Assembly (NCBI RefSeq): GCF_024054195.1
Contig: NZ_JAMXLB010000001.1
Location: 62,001-126,000, forward strand
Direction of reading: 5' to 3'
DNA: 64,000 bases
Source of the DNA: Flavobacterium sp. NRK F7
GTDB taxonomy: Bacteria > Bacteroidota > Bacteroidia > Flavobacteriales > Flavobacteriaceae
In this document: piece after piece, positions 56,185 to 63,296 of the stretch
Numbering within the stretch: position 1 is the stretch's first letter
Layout: each line of letters opens with the position of its first letter
Notes under the pieces: generated by a model
What the model was told of the DNA's origin: nothing
What the model saw: the letters and a program-made list of their open reading frames with translations, nothing else
The model's database searches: none
Translations under genes and position numbers: made by a program

Positions 56185-57179
56185 TATGCTTCAACTTCAA
56201 CTTTTCTAGGTTTAAATTCTTTAGCAACTTCTGCAATTAATTGGATATGTTCTGGAGTTGTACCACAACACCCTCCTATAATATTTACCAAACCATCTTG
56301 AAGATATTCACGAATTAAAAATTGCATTTCTTCTGGAGATTGATCGTATTGACCAAAAGCATTGGGTAAACCTGCATTCGGATGAGCAGAAATATTCAAT
56401 TGCGTATTATTTGCTAGTCTTTTTAAATACGGCTTTAACTGATCTGCTCCTAAAGCACAATTAAAACCAACACTTAATAAGGATATATGACTTATTGAAA
56501 TTAAAAAAGCTTCCACTGTTTGTCCTGACAAAGTACGACCTGAAGCATCTGTTATGGTACCAGAAACCATTACCGGAATGTCAATTTTTCTTAGTTCTTT
56601 AACTTCTTCAATAGCAAAAAGTGCTGCTTTTGCATTTAAAGTATCAAAAATGGTTTCTACTAAAAGTACATCACATCCACCATCAATTAAGGCTTCCACT
56701 TGTTGTTTATAGGCTTCTTTCAATTGATCAAAAGTTACCGCTCTAAAACCAGGATCATTTACATCTGGGCTCATGCTTGCTGTTCTGTTAGTAGGTCCAA
56801 TAGAACCCGCTACAAAACGCGGTTTGTCTGTGAATTCATCCGCCACTTCACGTGCTATTTTAGCAGACTCATAATTTAATTCATAAACTAAATCTTCCAA
56901 ATGATAATCTGCCATACCAATAGTGGTACCTGAAAAAGTATTCGTTTCTACAATATCTGCACCCGCTTGAAAATACAATCGATGCACCGCTTTTACCGCT
57001 TCAGGTTGTGTAATGGAGAGTAAATCGTTATTTCCTTTCAACGGATGTGGAAAATCTTTAAATCGTTCCCCTCTAAAGTCTTCTTCAGAAAAATTATTGC
57101 GTTGCAACATCGTTCCCATGGCTCCATCGAGCACTAATATTCTTTTTTGAATTTCATCCAAAATTTTTGACATATGCAT
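56184..57179 (-). CDS. metH: Methionine synthase, homocysteine-binding module (split MetH, N-terminal gene)
   Basis: A 331-residue homocysteine S-methyltransferase domain with zinc-binding cysteines in [10 protein letters not shown] near 235-245 and [10 protein letters not shown] near 297-306. [10 protein letters not shown] near 17-26 and ETNTFSGT are also typical. An alternative ATG two codons in (57173) is equally plausible. It overlaps the larger metH gene by one base, so translation is coupled. It lies downstream of a SAM-I riboswitch. Confidence 0.95.
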   Translation of the reverse strand: MHMSKILDEIQKRILVLDGAMGTMLQRNNFSEEDFRGERFKDFPHPLKGNNDLLSITQPEAVKAVHRLYFQAGADIVETNTFSGTTIGMADYHLEDLVYELNYESAKIAREVADEFTDKPRFVAGSIGPTNRTASMSPDVNDPGFRAVTFDQLKEAYKQQVEALIDGGCDVLLVETIFDTLNAKAALFAIEEVKELRKIDIPVMVSGTITDASGRTLSGQTVEAFLISISHISLLSVGFNCALGADQLKPYLKRLANNTQLNISAHPNAGLPNAFGQYDQSPEEMQFLIREYLQDGLVNIIGGCCGTTPEHIQLIAEVAKEFKPRKVEVEA

Positions 57180-57240
57180 CTTTTTGCGCTACAGCATTTA
57201 TTTTTTAAAATTTTGTTATCAAGAAAAGGAGACTTTCTTA

Positions 57241-57348
57241 CGTTATCTTTTTCTGACACATCACATCAGAATAGAATGTAGCACCTTCTATAAGAAATAG
57301 GGTTGCTAAGCTTTCACAGAGTCTAATCTCTCCAGCTTTCATGATAAC
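57241..57348 (-). promoter_or_regulatory. SAM-I (S-box) riboswitch upstream of split metH
   Basis: Read on the minus strand: P1 GTTATC/GATAAC at the two ends, P2 AAGCT/AGCTT with GGAGAGAT, the invariant GCAACC after P2, a P3 CTAT/ATAG hairpin, AAGGTGCTA, then P4 TTCTGA/TCAGAA. These are the conserved SAM-I core blocks in the right order. I see no obvious U-run terminator. A second GATAAC at 57215-57220 could compete for P1, so the output mechanism is open. The rest of the 57180-57520 gap is AT-rich without genes. Confidence 0.88.
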
Positions 57349-57520
57349 AATCAGTATTTTTACGAACCCCGCAAAAGTACTAATGTTTTTACAAAATAGA
57401 AATATTTTCTAATTTTAATTTAACTTGAATATAATTTTAGTTTTAAAAACTAATTAAAAATAAAAAAATAGTTTTATAGATTATAAAATTTTGAAATTCC
57501 ATAATTTAAAACTATTTTCT

Positions 57521-58618
57521 CTACACCTCTAAAAGTTGTTTTTTAACCTTAAATTGTTTGGCAATTTTAATAATATCAGACAAAACACCTCTTGCAGTGA
57601 CTTTTTTACCTGCTCCAGCACCTTGAATAACTATAGGAATATCACCATAGGATTCTGTAAAAATTTCAATTAGATTATCAGCTCCTTTTAGTTGTCCCAA
57701 TGCAGATTGTATGGGCACCGAAACCAATTTAACCTCTAAATTATTTTGCAATACATCCAATTCACCTACATATCGCAACACATGATTTTCACTTTGAGTA
57801 ATTTTTGCAATTTCATAATCTTTATCCAATAATTCTTTGCTAATGGAATAATTCCTTTTCGATAATGCGTCAATCTTTTCAGTGGTAAGCGAGGTAATTT
57901 TTACATCTTCAAATTCATTATTTAAATCCAATTCTCTAGAGAGGATTAATAATTTTCTAGCCACATCTTTTCCAGATAAATCCTCTCGAGAATCAGGTTC
58001 CGTTAAACCTAATTTTTCGGCTTCAATTAGTATTTTAGAAAAAGGTACATTTTCGTTACCAAATCGATTAAAAATATAACTTATAGTTCCTGAAAACACC
58101 CCTCTTATTTTGGTAATTTTTTCTCCTGCCAAATACAAATCTTGTATGGTATTAATAACAGGTAACCCTGCACCAACATTCGTTTCATACAAAAATTGCT
58201 TTTCATTTTTATGCAAAACCCTTCTTAATTCTTTATAAAAATCAGAATGCAAAGTATTCGCTTTTTTATTAGCTGCAACTATATTAAAATTATTCTGAAT
58301 AAACGGAATATAATTTGTAACGATTCCTTCATCAGCTGTAACATCAACAGCTATAACATTTTCTAACTCATTCTGAAGTACATAATTATAAATATCTTCA
58401 ATAACATAATTTTGACTTAAGGATTTAAATTCCTCCACCCAGTTTAAAGGCAACGGTCTTTTAGTAAATAAGGCAAATTTAGAATTGCAGACAATCGGAA
58501 TTCTCAAATTAACTTTAAACTTTTCTTTAAAAAAGTCATGCTTTTCAATAATTTGATCTACAAGTGTACTACCCACATTGCCAATTCCAAAAATGATGAT
58601 ATTTATTGTTGTATTCAT
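57521..58618 (-). CDS. Homoserine dehydrogenase
   Basis: A 365-residue NAD(P)H enzyme reducing aspartate semialdehyde. The Rossmann motif is IFGIGNVGSTL near 9-19; ANKKANT near 118-124 and GLTEPDSREDLSGKDVARKLLILSREL near 210-236 hold the substrate lysines and acidic residues. The N-terminal aspartokinase found in ThrA/MetL fusions is missing, so it is a stand-alone enzyme. It starts 5 bp after metX and ends the metY-osmC-metX-hom operon, giving it a methionine-branch role. Confidence 0.93.
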   Translation of the reverse strand: MNTTINIIIFGIGNVGSTLVDQIIEKHDFFKEKFKVNLRIPIVCNSKFALFTKRPLPLNWVEEFKSLSQNYVIEDIYNYVLQNELENVIAVDVTADEGIVTNYIPFIQNNFNIVAANKKANTLHSDFYKELRRVLHKNEKQFLYETNVGAGLPVINTIQDLYLAGEKITKIRGVFSGTISYIFNRFGNENVPFSKILIEAEKLGLTEPDSREDLSGKDVARKLLILSRELDLNNEFEDVKITSLTTEKIDALSKRNYSISKELLDKDYEIAKITQSENHVLRYVGELDVLQNNLEVKLVSVPIQSALGQLKGADNLIEIFTESYGDIPIVIQGAGAGKKVTARGVLSDIIKIAKQFKVKKQLLEV

Positions 58619-58623
58619 AGGTT

Positions 58624-59577
58624 TTAATTTAAAAAAATTTGTTTTAATATTTCGTTCAGTTGTTGGTATTCCATCAAAAAAGCATCATGCCCATGAATAG
58701 AATTGATTATGTAATGATTGAAATTGGCGTTATTTTTATGCAAGGTTTGGTATTCTTCTAAATTATTTTGAAACAACAAATCAGAATTAATATTAATGGC
58801 ATGAACTTCTATCTTGGTCTCTTTTAGAAAACAATTCAGATTGAATCCATTTTTTACAATATTAATGGTACCCAATAAGAAATTCATTTGTCGGTAAGCA
58901 TTTAAAGAAAAACGTTCCGTTAATAAAATACCATGATAAGACAACCAATCATTTACAGTGTAAATATTTCCTTCTTTAGCATTTTTAAACCGCTGATTAA
59001 TAGACAAAGGCGTTCTATACAACAACATAGCGTGTTTTCGAGCAATTGCAATTGGATTCTTACTATAATTAAGAATATCATCTTGGATACCTACATTTGC
59101 AATTACCCAATCACTAGCAAAATAATGGCTCGCAATAGGAATTACTTTTTGAATTCTTTCGGGATGCAAAACGGCCATTTCCCAAGAAATACCTCCTCCT
59201 AAACTACCTCCAATTACAGCGTAAAGGTTTGTAACATTCATTGTTTCTAAGCCCAACCAAAACAACTTAGCAATATCTAGAGTTGATATTTCTTTATAAT
59301 CAGAAGACAAGCCATTTTCAATTTGAAAATTATTCCCTGGAATATTAAAAGCAATAACGGTATATTGATGCAAATCGATAATATGGTCGTAATCAATTAC
59401 ATTTTTCCACCAACCATTCTCACCAGACACATTTGAATTTCCAGTTAAGGCGTGATTGATTAAAATTATTGGAGCGTTGCCAATAGGTTTCCCAAAAACT
59501 TGATAAAACAAAGAAACATCAGCTTTTCTTTTCTCGTTTTCTAAGACAAAATTTGCAATTTCTATTTTTTGTAGCAT
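58624..59577 (-). CDS. metX: Homoserine O-acetyltransferase
   Basis: A 317-residue alpha/beta hydrolase-fold acyltransferase. Nucleophile Ser lies in AVIGGSLGGGISWEMA near 120-135, and the catalytic His in SIHGHDAFLMEY near 293-304. NHALTGNS near 40-47 (oxyanion loop) supports MetX. It is shorter than the ~370-residue proteobacterial enzymes, as usual in Bacteroidota. It makes O-acetylhomoserine, the substrate of the upstream MetY. An intraoperonic hairpin lies between it and osmC. Confidence 0.92.
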   Translation of the reverse strand: MLQKIEIANFVLENEKRKADVSLFYQVFGKPIGNAPIILINHALTGNSNVSGENGWWKNVIDYDHIIDLHQYTVIAFNIPGNNFQIENGLSSDYKEISTLDIAKLFWLGLETMNVTNLYAVIGGSLGGGISWEMAVLHPERIQKVIPIASHYFASDWVIANVGIQDDILNYSKNPIAIARKHAMLLYRTPLSINQRFKNAKEGNIYTVNDWLSYHGILLTERFSLNAYRQMNFLLGTINIVKNGFNLNCFLKETKIEVHAININSDLLFQNNLEEYQTLHKNNANFNHYIINSIHGHDAFLMEYQQLNEILKQIFLN

Positions 59578-59608
59578 ATTTTTTTCCGCTTAACACATTT
59601 AAAATTGA

Positions 59609-59644
59609 AAAAGAGTCTTTGATTTTGTCAACCAAAGACCTTTT
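59609..59644 (-). terminator. Intraoperonic terminator between osmC and metX
   Basis: On the minus strand AAAAGGTCTTTG pairs with CAAAGACTCTTTT (one bulge), followed by TTTTT. It could reduce expression of metX-hom relative to metY-osmC, or act as another control point. Confidence 0.6.
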
Positions 59645-59674
59645 CCACAACAAACGTAGCCATTCATTTAATTT

Positions 59675-60133
59675 TTAAATTACACTCACTGTATCGAATG
59701 CACTTACTAAATCCACTTCAATAGGAGTTGGATTGACAAGATTATCATAAACAGGACAACGACTTTCTACTGTTTTCAACCAATTTTCTAATTGTTTTTT
59801 AGATATATCAGCTTCTAATTTAATCGTTGCTTTTAGCTTGCTAAAACCAGCCCTCTCAGTAGTTTCCCTTCCATAAAATTTATCAACATCAATATCTCCT
59901 GAAACATCTACCTGTAAAGATTTATATTCAATTTTTAGTTCTTTAGCCACTAAAGTACCGACTGCATTAATACAACCTGCATAACCAGCCAAAACGTATT
60001 CCAAAGGACTTGGCGCATCTAAATCAGGGTGGTTTTTATTTTTACTAATTCGGATATCGTGGTTTTCTGTTTTTATTAAAAACTGCTCATCTCTTTTTGC
60101 TCTACCATATATAGTTACTGTTTTTGCGCTCAT
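59675..60133 (-). CDS. OsmC family protein
   Basis: A 152-residue OsmC/Ohr-fold protein. The conserved cysteines lie in LAGYAGCINAVG near 48-59 and SRCPVYDNL near 127-135, spaced as in peroxiredoxin-like OsmC members. The Cys pair reduces organic peroxides or reacts with sulfur compounds. Its position 2 bp after metY, inside a methionine operon, is common in Flavobacteria and hints at handling reactive sulfur, but that is inference. Confidence 0.9.
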   Translation of the reverse strand: MSAKTVTIYGRAKRDEQFLIKTENHDIRISKNKNHPDLDAPSPLEYVLAGYAGCINAVGTLVAKELKIEYKSLQVDVSGDIDVDKFYGRETTERAGFSKLKATIKLEADISKKQLENWLKTVESRCPVYDNLVNPTPIEVDLVSAFDTVSVI

Positions 60134-60135
60134 AT

Positions 60136-61428
60136 TTATACTTTTAATCCGTTTTTAACTGTTACAAATGCTTCTTTCAAATCTGCTTTTAAATCTTCAA
60201 TATCTTCTAACCCTACTGAAAGACGAATTAAATCTTGTGTTACACCTGTAGTTGCTTGTTCCTTTTCAGACAATTGTTGGTGTGTAGTACTTGCTGGATG
60301 AATAATTAAGGATTTCGTATCACCAATATTTGCTAAAAGAGAGAATAATTTGGTTTCGTCTACTACTTTCTTAGCCGCATCAAAACCACCTTTTAATCCG
60401 AAAGTTACTATACCACTTTTCCCATTTGGAAGGTATTTATCAGCTAAATCTTTGTATGAAGAAGTTTCTAATCCAGGATAATTTACCCATGCTACTTCCT
60501 CTTGTTTTTCTAACCACTGTGCTAATTTCAAAGCGTTTTCAGAGTGTTTTTTAATTCTAATTTCTAAGGTTTCTAAACCTTGAATCGTTTGAAACGCATT
60601 AAACGGACTTAAAGCGGCACCAAAATCACGTAATCCTTCAATTCTCACTTTTGCAATAAAAGAAGCTGCACCTAACACCTCATAATATTTCAAGCCATGA
60701 TATCCTGGAGAAGGTTCTGTAAATTCCGGAAATTTTCCGTTACTCCAGTCAAATTTTCCAGCATCGATAATTACTCCACCTAAAGAAGTTCCGTTTCCTG
60801 TAATATATTTTGTTAAAGAGTGAATTACTATATCCGCACCGTGTTCAATAGGATTTAACAAGTAAGGTGTAGCTACCGTATTATCTACAATAAAAGGCAC
60901 TTTATAATCATGTGCTTCTTTAGCAATCGCTTTTAAATCTAGCACATCTAATTTTGGATTTCCTAAACTTTCAGCAAAAAAAGCGCGTGTGTTTTCTTGA
61001 ACGGCATTTTTAAAGTTTTCAGGGTTGGAAGGATCAACGAAAGTGGTTGTAATTCCTAGTCTTGGTAACGTAACATTCAATAAATTGTAAGTTCCGCCGT
61101 ATAAACTACTAGAAGCTACAATATGATCACCTGCTTTTAATAAAACTTGTAAAGCGGTTGCAATTGCAGCTGTTCCTGAAGCCGTTACAACAGCTCCAAT
61201 GCCACCTTCTAAAGCCGCCAATCGTTGTTCTAACACATCATTTGTAGGATTGTTCAATCGAGTATAGATATAACCTGCTTCAGACAAATTAAATAAGTTG
61301 GCTGCGTGATCTGAATTATTAAAAACATAAGAGGTTGTTTGATAAATAGGTACAGCTCTTGTTCCAGCATTTTTTGTAACATCGTGACCAGCATGTAAAG
61401 CGTTTGTTGCGAATTTTTGAGTACTCAT
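60136..61428 (-). CDS. metY: O-acetylhomoserine sulfhydrylase
   Basis: A 430-residue PLP enzyme of the Cys/Met metabolism family, making homocysteine from O-acetylhomoserine and sulfide. ATNALHAGHD at the start, YIYTRLNNPTND near 53-64, VASSSLYGGTYNL near 105-117, and the PLP lysine in VIHSLTKYITGNGTSLGG near 203-220 identify it, and its length (430 rather than ~385) separates it from cystathionine synthases and lyases. It is the first structural gene of the operon and lies behind two tandem attenuators. Confidence 0.95.
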   Translation of the reverse strand: MSTQKFATNALHAGHDVTKNAGTRAVPIYQTTSYVFNNSDHAANLFNLSEAGYIYTRLNNPTNDVLEQRLAALEGGIGAVVTASGTAAIATALQVLLKAGDHIVASSSLYGGTYNLLNVTLPRLGITTTFVDPSNPENFKNAVQENTRAFFAESLGNPKLDVLDLKAIAKEAHDYKVPFIVDNTVATPYLLNPIEHGADIVIHSLTKYITGNGTSLGGVIIDAGKFDWSNGKFPEFTEPSPGYHGLKYYEVLGAASFIAKVRIEGLRDFGAALSPFNAFQTIQGLETLEIRIKKHSENALKLAQWLEKQEEVAWVNYPGLETSSYKDLADKYLPNGKSGIVTFGLKGGFDAAKKVVDETKLFSLLANIGDTKSLIIHPASTTHQQLSEKEQATTGVTQDLIRLSVGLEDIEDLKADLKEAFVTVKNGLKV

Positions 61429-61478
61429 AATTTTTTGATTTAATTGTTTTTATTATTTATTTTTTGATTTTTCTCATT

Positions 61479-61513
61479 AAAAAAACCCTTTTGAAAGTTT
61501 TTCCAAAAGGGTT
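61479..61513 (-). terminator. Attenuator terminator 2 (metY-proximal)
   Basis: On the minus strand AACCCTTTTG pairs with CAAAAGGGTT (10 bp), followed by seven U residues, 50 bases before metY. Its 5' arm (AACC-CTTTTGG) can instead pair with CCAAAAG plus GGTT located just after the stop codon of leader peptide 2 (CCAAAAG at 61548-61554), with an ATAAT bulge. Confidence 0.85.
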
Positions 61514-61559
61514 CCATTTTTAAACATAACTAAAGTTTAACCATTATCTTTTGGACATA

Positions 61560-61619
61560 CTAAGGTGGTGCGCACATGCACATCATCATCATACAACACA
61601 TTTTATTATTATTTTTCAT
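61560..61619 (-). CDS. Met/Cys-rich leader peptide 2
   Basis: A 19-residue peptide MKNNNKMCCMMMMCMCAPP: after the start it has six Met and four Cys within residues 7-16. It ends with TAG, five bases before the antiterminator segment CCAAAAG. A ribosome that finishes translation would cover this segment and allow terminator 2 to form, whereas stalling at Met or Cys codons would leave it free to pair with the terminator arm. This is the expected logic of attenuation for a methionine operon. Its existence as a translated peptide is inferred. Confidence 0.82.
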   Translation of the reverse strand: MKNNNKMCCMMMMCMCAPP

Positions 61620-61644
61620 TTTTATATTTTTAAATTAAGGATAT

Positions 61645-61677
61645 AAAAAAACCTCCGTTTTGTTTAACAGAGGTTTT
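61645..61677 (-). terminator. Attenuator terminator 1 (metY-distal)
   Basis: On the minus strand GAGGTTTT-type arms (AAAACCTC/GAGGTTTT, 8 bp, one inner mismatch then a G-C pair) are followed by seven U residues. The 5' arm ACCTCTG (61668-61674) is the exact complement of CAGAGGT at 61707-61713, the last codons and stop of leader peptide 1. Confidence 0.85.
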
Positions 61678-61704
61678 GTATCATTTATTAGAATTATGCA
61701 TACG

Positions 61705-61761
61705 TTACCTCTGCGGAATGTTCCACATCATTTTACACATCATACACATAATTGTTCTCAT
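61705..61761 (-). CDS. Met/Cys-rich leader peptide 1
   Basis: An 18-residue peptide MRTIMCMMCKMMWNIPQR: after the start it has five Met and two Cys. Its final codons CAG AGG and the T of TAA form the segment that can pair over 7 bp with the 5' arm of terminator 1. A ribosome at the stop codon would mask it and permit termination; a ribosome stalled at Met or Cys codons would let the antiterminator form. The start codon is about 16 bases from the predicted transcription start. Confidence 0.82.
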   Translation of the reverse strand: MRTIMCMMCKMMWNIPQR

Positions 61762-61783
61762 CGTTTTTGTTTTTATTACTTTG

Positions 61784-61814
61784 CAAATTTAGAACTAAAT
61801 TCTACATTTACAAA
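61784..61814 (-). promoter_or_regulatory. Promoter of the metY operon
   Basis: On the minus strand TTTG (61814-61811), exactly 19 bases, then TAAATTTG (61791-61784), a perfect fit to the flavobacterial consensus. Transcription should start near 61778, so both leader peptides and both terminators lie in the 5' leader of about 350 nt. The stretch 61820-61921 shows no gene. Confidence 0.8.
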
Positions 61815-61921
61815 TATATTAGTATATTTTTCTAAATTTTACTATTTAAAATAATATAAATAGATTTTTATTCTATATTACCGTTTGTTAAGCCTAAAAA
61901 AAATTACAAGTTGTCCCTTTT

Positions 61922-62545
61922 TCAGTTTATCGCAAATAATCTTTTGAATTTATTCCAAAAACCCGGTTTCTTTTGAACAGAAAAAGCGGCTGTAATTGTG
62001 TTTAAATCATTTAATTTTTGCTGCAAATCTCCTTTATGATTTGATCTAAACTGATGCAAAACAGCTAAGTTTTCATCAATAGTATCTGGTATAATAGCAG
62101 TAAAATATTCCCTCATTCGCTTTGCTAGAACAGGCGACTTGCCATTCGTTGAAATTGCAATTTTAAGATTTCCTTTGTTTACAATAGATCCCAAATAAAA
62201 ATCACATAAATCGGGTTGGTCTGCTGCATTTACCTTAATACCTCTTCCTTTTGCTAAGTTTCTTACATTTAAGTTTACCTCAGCACTATCAGTAGCAATG
62301 ATTACAAAATCTTTTTCAGCTAAATCATTCTCTTCGAAAGGTCTTTCAAAAAAAGTAATAGTAGCATAAGAATCTACAATTTGCTTTAATCTTAGATGTA
62401 TTTGTATCCCAACAATGGTAATTCGAATAGTAGGATTTTGTCGCAATAAGGTTTCTGTTTTTTCTAAACCAACATTTCCTGCTCCAACAATCAAAAAGTG
62501 AGCTGTATCTGTTTTTAAAAAAACTGGAAAAAGTGTGTTACTCAT
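61922..62545 (-). CDS. Precorrin-2 dehydrogenase / sirohydrochlorin ferrochelatase (Met8-like)
   Basis: A 207-residue protein of the CysG N-terminal/Met8 type that oxidises precorrin-2 and inserts iron to form siroheme. The NAD-binding motif is LIVGAGNVGLEKTETLL near 18-34; VIIATDSAEVNLNV, VNAADQPDLCDFYLGSIV near 100-117 and AISTNGKSPVLAKRMREY near 123-140 are typical, with the catalytic Asp in the DQPD loop. There is no methyltransferase domain. It supplies the cofactor of the sulfite reductase encoded upstream and overlaps the DUF2490 gene by 8 bp. Confidence 0.92.
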   Translation of the reverse strand: MSNTLFPVFLKTDTAHFLIVGAGNVGLEKTETLLRQNPTIRITIVGIQIHLRLKQIVDSYATITFFERPFEENDLAEKDFVIIATDSAEVNLNVRNLAKGRGIKVNAADQPDLCDFYLGSIVNKGNLKIAISTNGKSPVLAKRMREYFTAIIPDTIDENLAVLHQFRSNHKGDLQQKLNDLNTITAAFSVQKKPGFWNKFKRLFAIN

Positions 62546-63296
62546 TTGTACTATTTTTAAAATCTATTTTATGAAAGAATGACAATCTAAGAATATCTCT
62601 ATTGTAAAAATCGATACCGTTCGCTTGCTGCTGGAACCAATTTAGATATCCTAATTCGACAGCAACATTTGAATTAACTATAGTATGTAAACCCAAGTAG
62701 ATCCGATTTTGATCAAATGTATTTTTTACAATTTTATTTCCTATATTAAACAGCACCTCATCTTTTACTTTTAAAATTATTTTGTCAGATTGCTCTTTTT
62801 TGTATAATGGGAAATCTATCCCTAATTGATATCTCATTCTTAAATTTGAAAAAACATAGTTATCAGTCAATTCATTTTCTTTAATTAATGCAAAAAAACG
62901 TGCTTCTAATTTATACCGATGCGACACTGAAAAGAAAGCATATTTTTGACTATTTTGTATACCAATATTAGGTCTTAACTCTGGAACCATTAACATATTC
63001 TTTGTACAAGGGTTATTCGGACTTTGAAGAAAAAAAGTAAAACCAACAAAACCAATCCAATTTTCTAGTAACTTTCTTTCTAAATCACTCCTAAACAATA
63101 ACTGATGCTGTTGAAATGGTTCTAAAAAAACGCGCTCTTGAATTTCGCTTTTCAAACTCCAGTCTTCATTAAAAACAAACGTTGGATAATATCCAATCCA
63201 AAACAATTTTTGATGAATTATATTTTTTTGTCCGAAAATTGCAATTTGAGAAAGCAATAAAAAAACAAGTACTGCTTTCTCTATTCTATTTTTCAT
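62538..63296 (-). CDS. DUF2490 family outer-membrane-like protein
   Basis: A 252-residue protein with an N-terminal signal peptide (AVLVFLLLSQIAIFGQ). The rest alternates polar and hydrophobic residues with many aromatics, e.g. LENWIGFVGFTFFLQ and IYLGLHTIVNSNVAVELGYLNWF, and ends with a Phe-containing strand, as in small outer-membrane barrels; DUF2490 fits. It sits directly between cysI (adjacent, no gap) and the siroheme gene (8-bp overlap), so it is cotranscribed with sulfite reduction genes. The role is unknown. Confidence 0.8.
   Translation of the reverse strand: MKNRIEKAVLVFLLLSQIAIFGQKNIIHQKLFWIGYYPTFVFNEDWSLKSEIQERVFLEPFQQHQLLFRSDLERKLLENWIGFVGFTFFLQSPNNPCTKNMLMVPELRPNIGIQNSQKYAFFSVSHRYKLEARFFALIKENELTDNYVFSNLRMRYQLGIDFPLYKKEQSDKIILKVKDEVLFNIGNKIVKNTFDQNRIYLGLHTIVNSNVAVELGYLNWFQQQANGIDFYNRDILRLSFFHKIDFKNSTNE

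Noticed and set aside
61660..61854. A 64-codon plus-strand frame over the metY leader
   Set aside because: It runs antisense through leader peptide 1, terminator 1 and the metY promoter, has no family resemblance and no promoter of its own; it is a by-product of the His-rich complement of Met codons.
62090..62110. A further 13-nt match (TAATAGCAGTAAA) to the small RNA 5' segment, antisense to the siroheme gene
   Set aside because: It lies deep within the coding region, far from the start codon, and the surrounding sequence is ordinary coding DNA; kept only as a weak candidate target.
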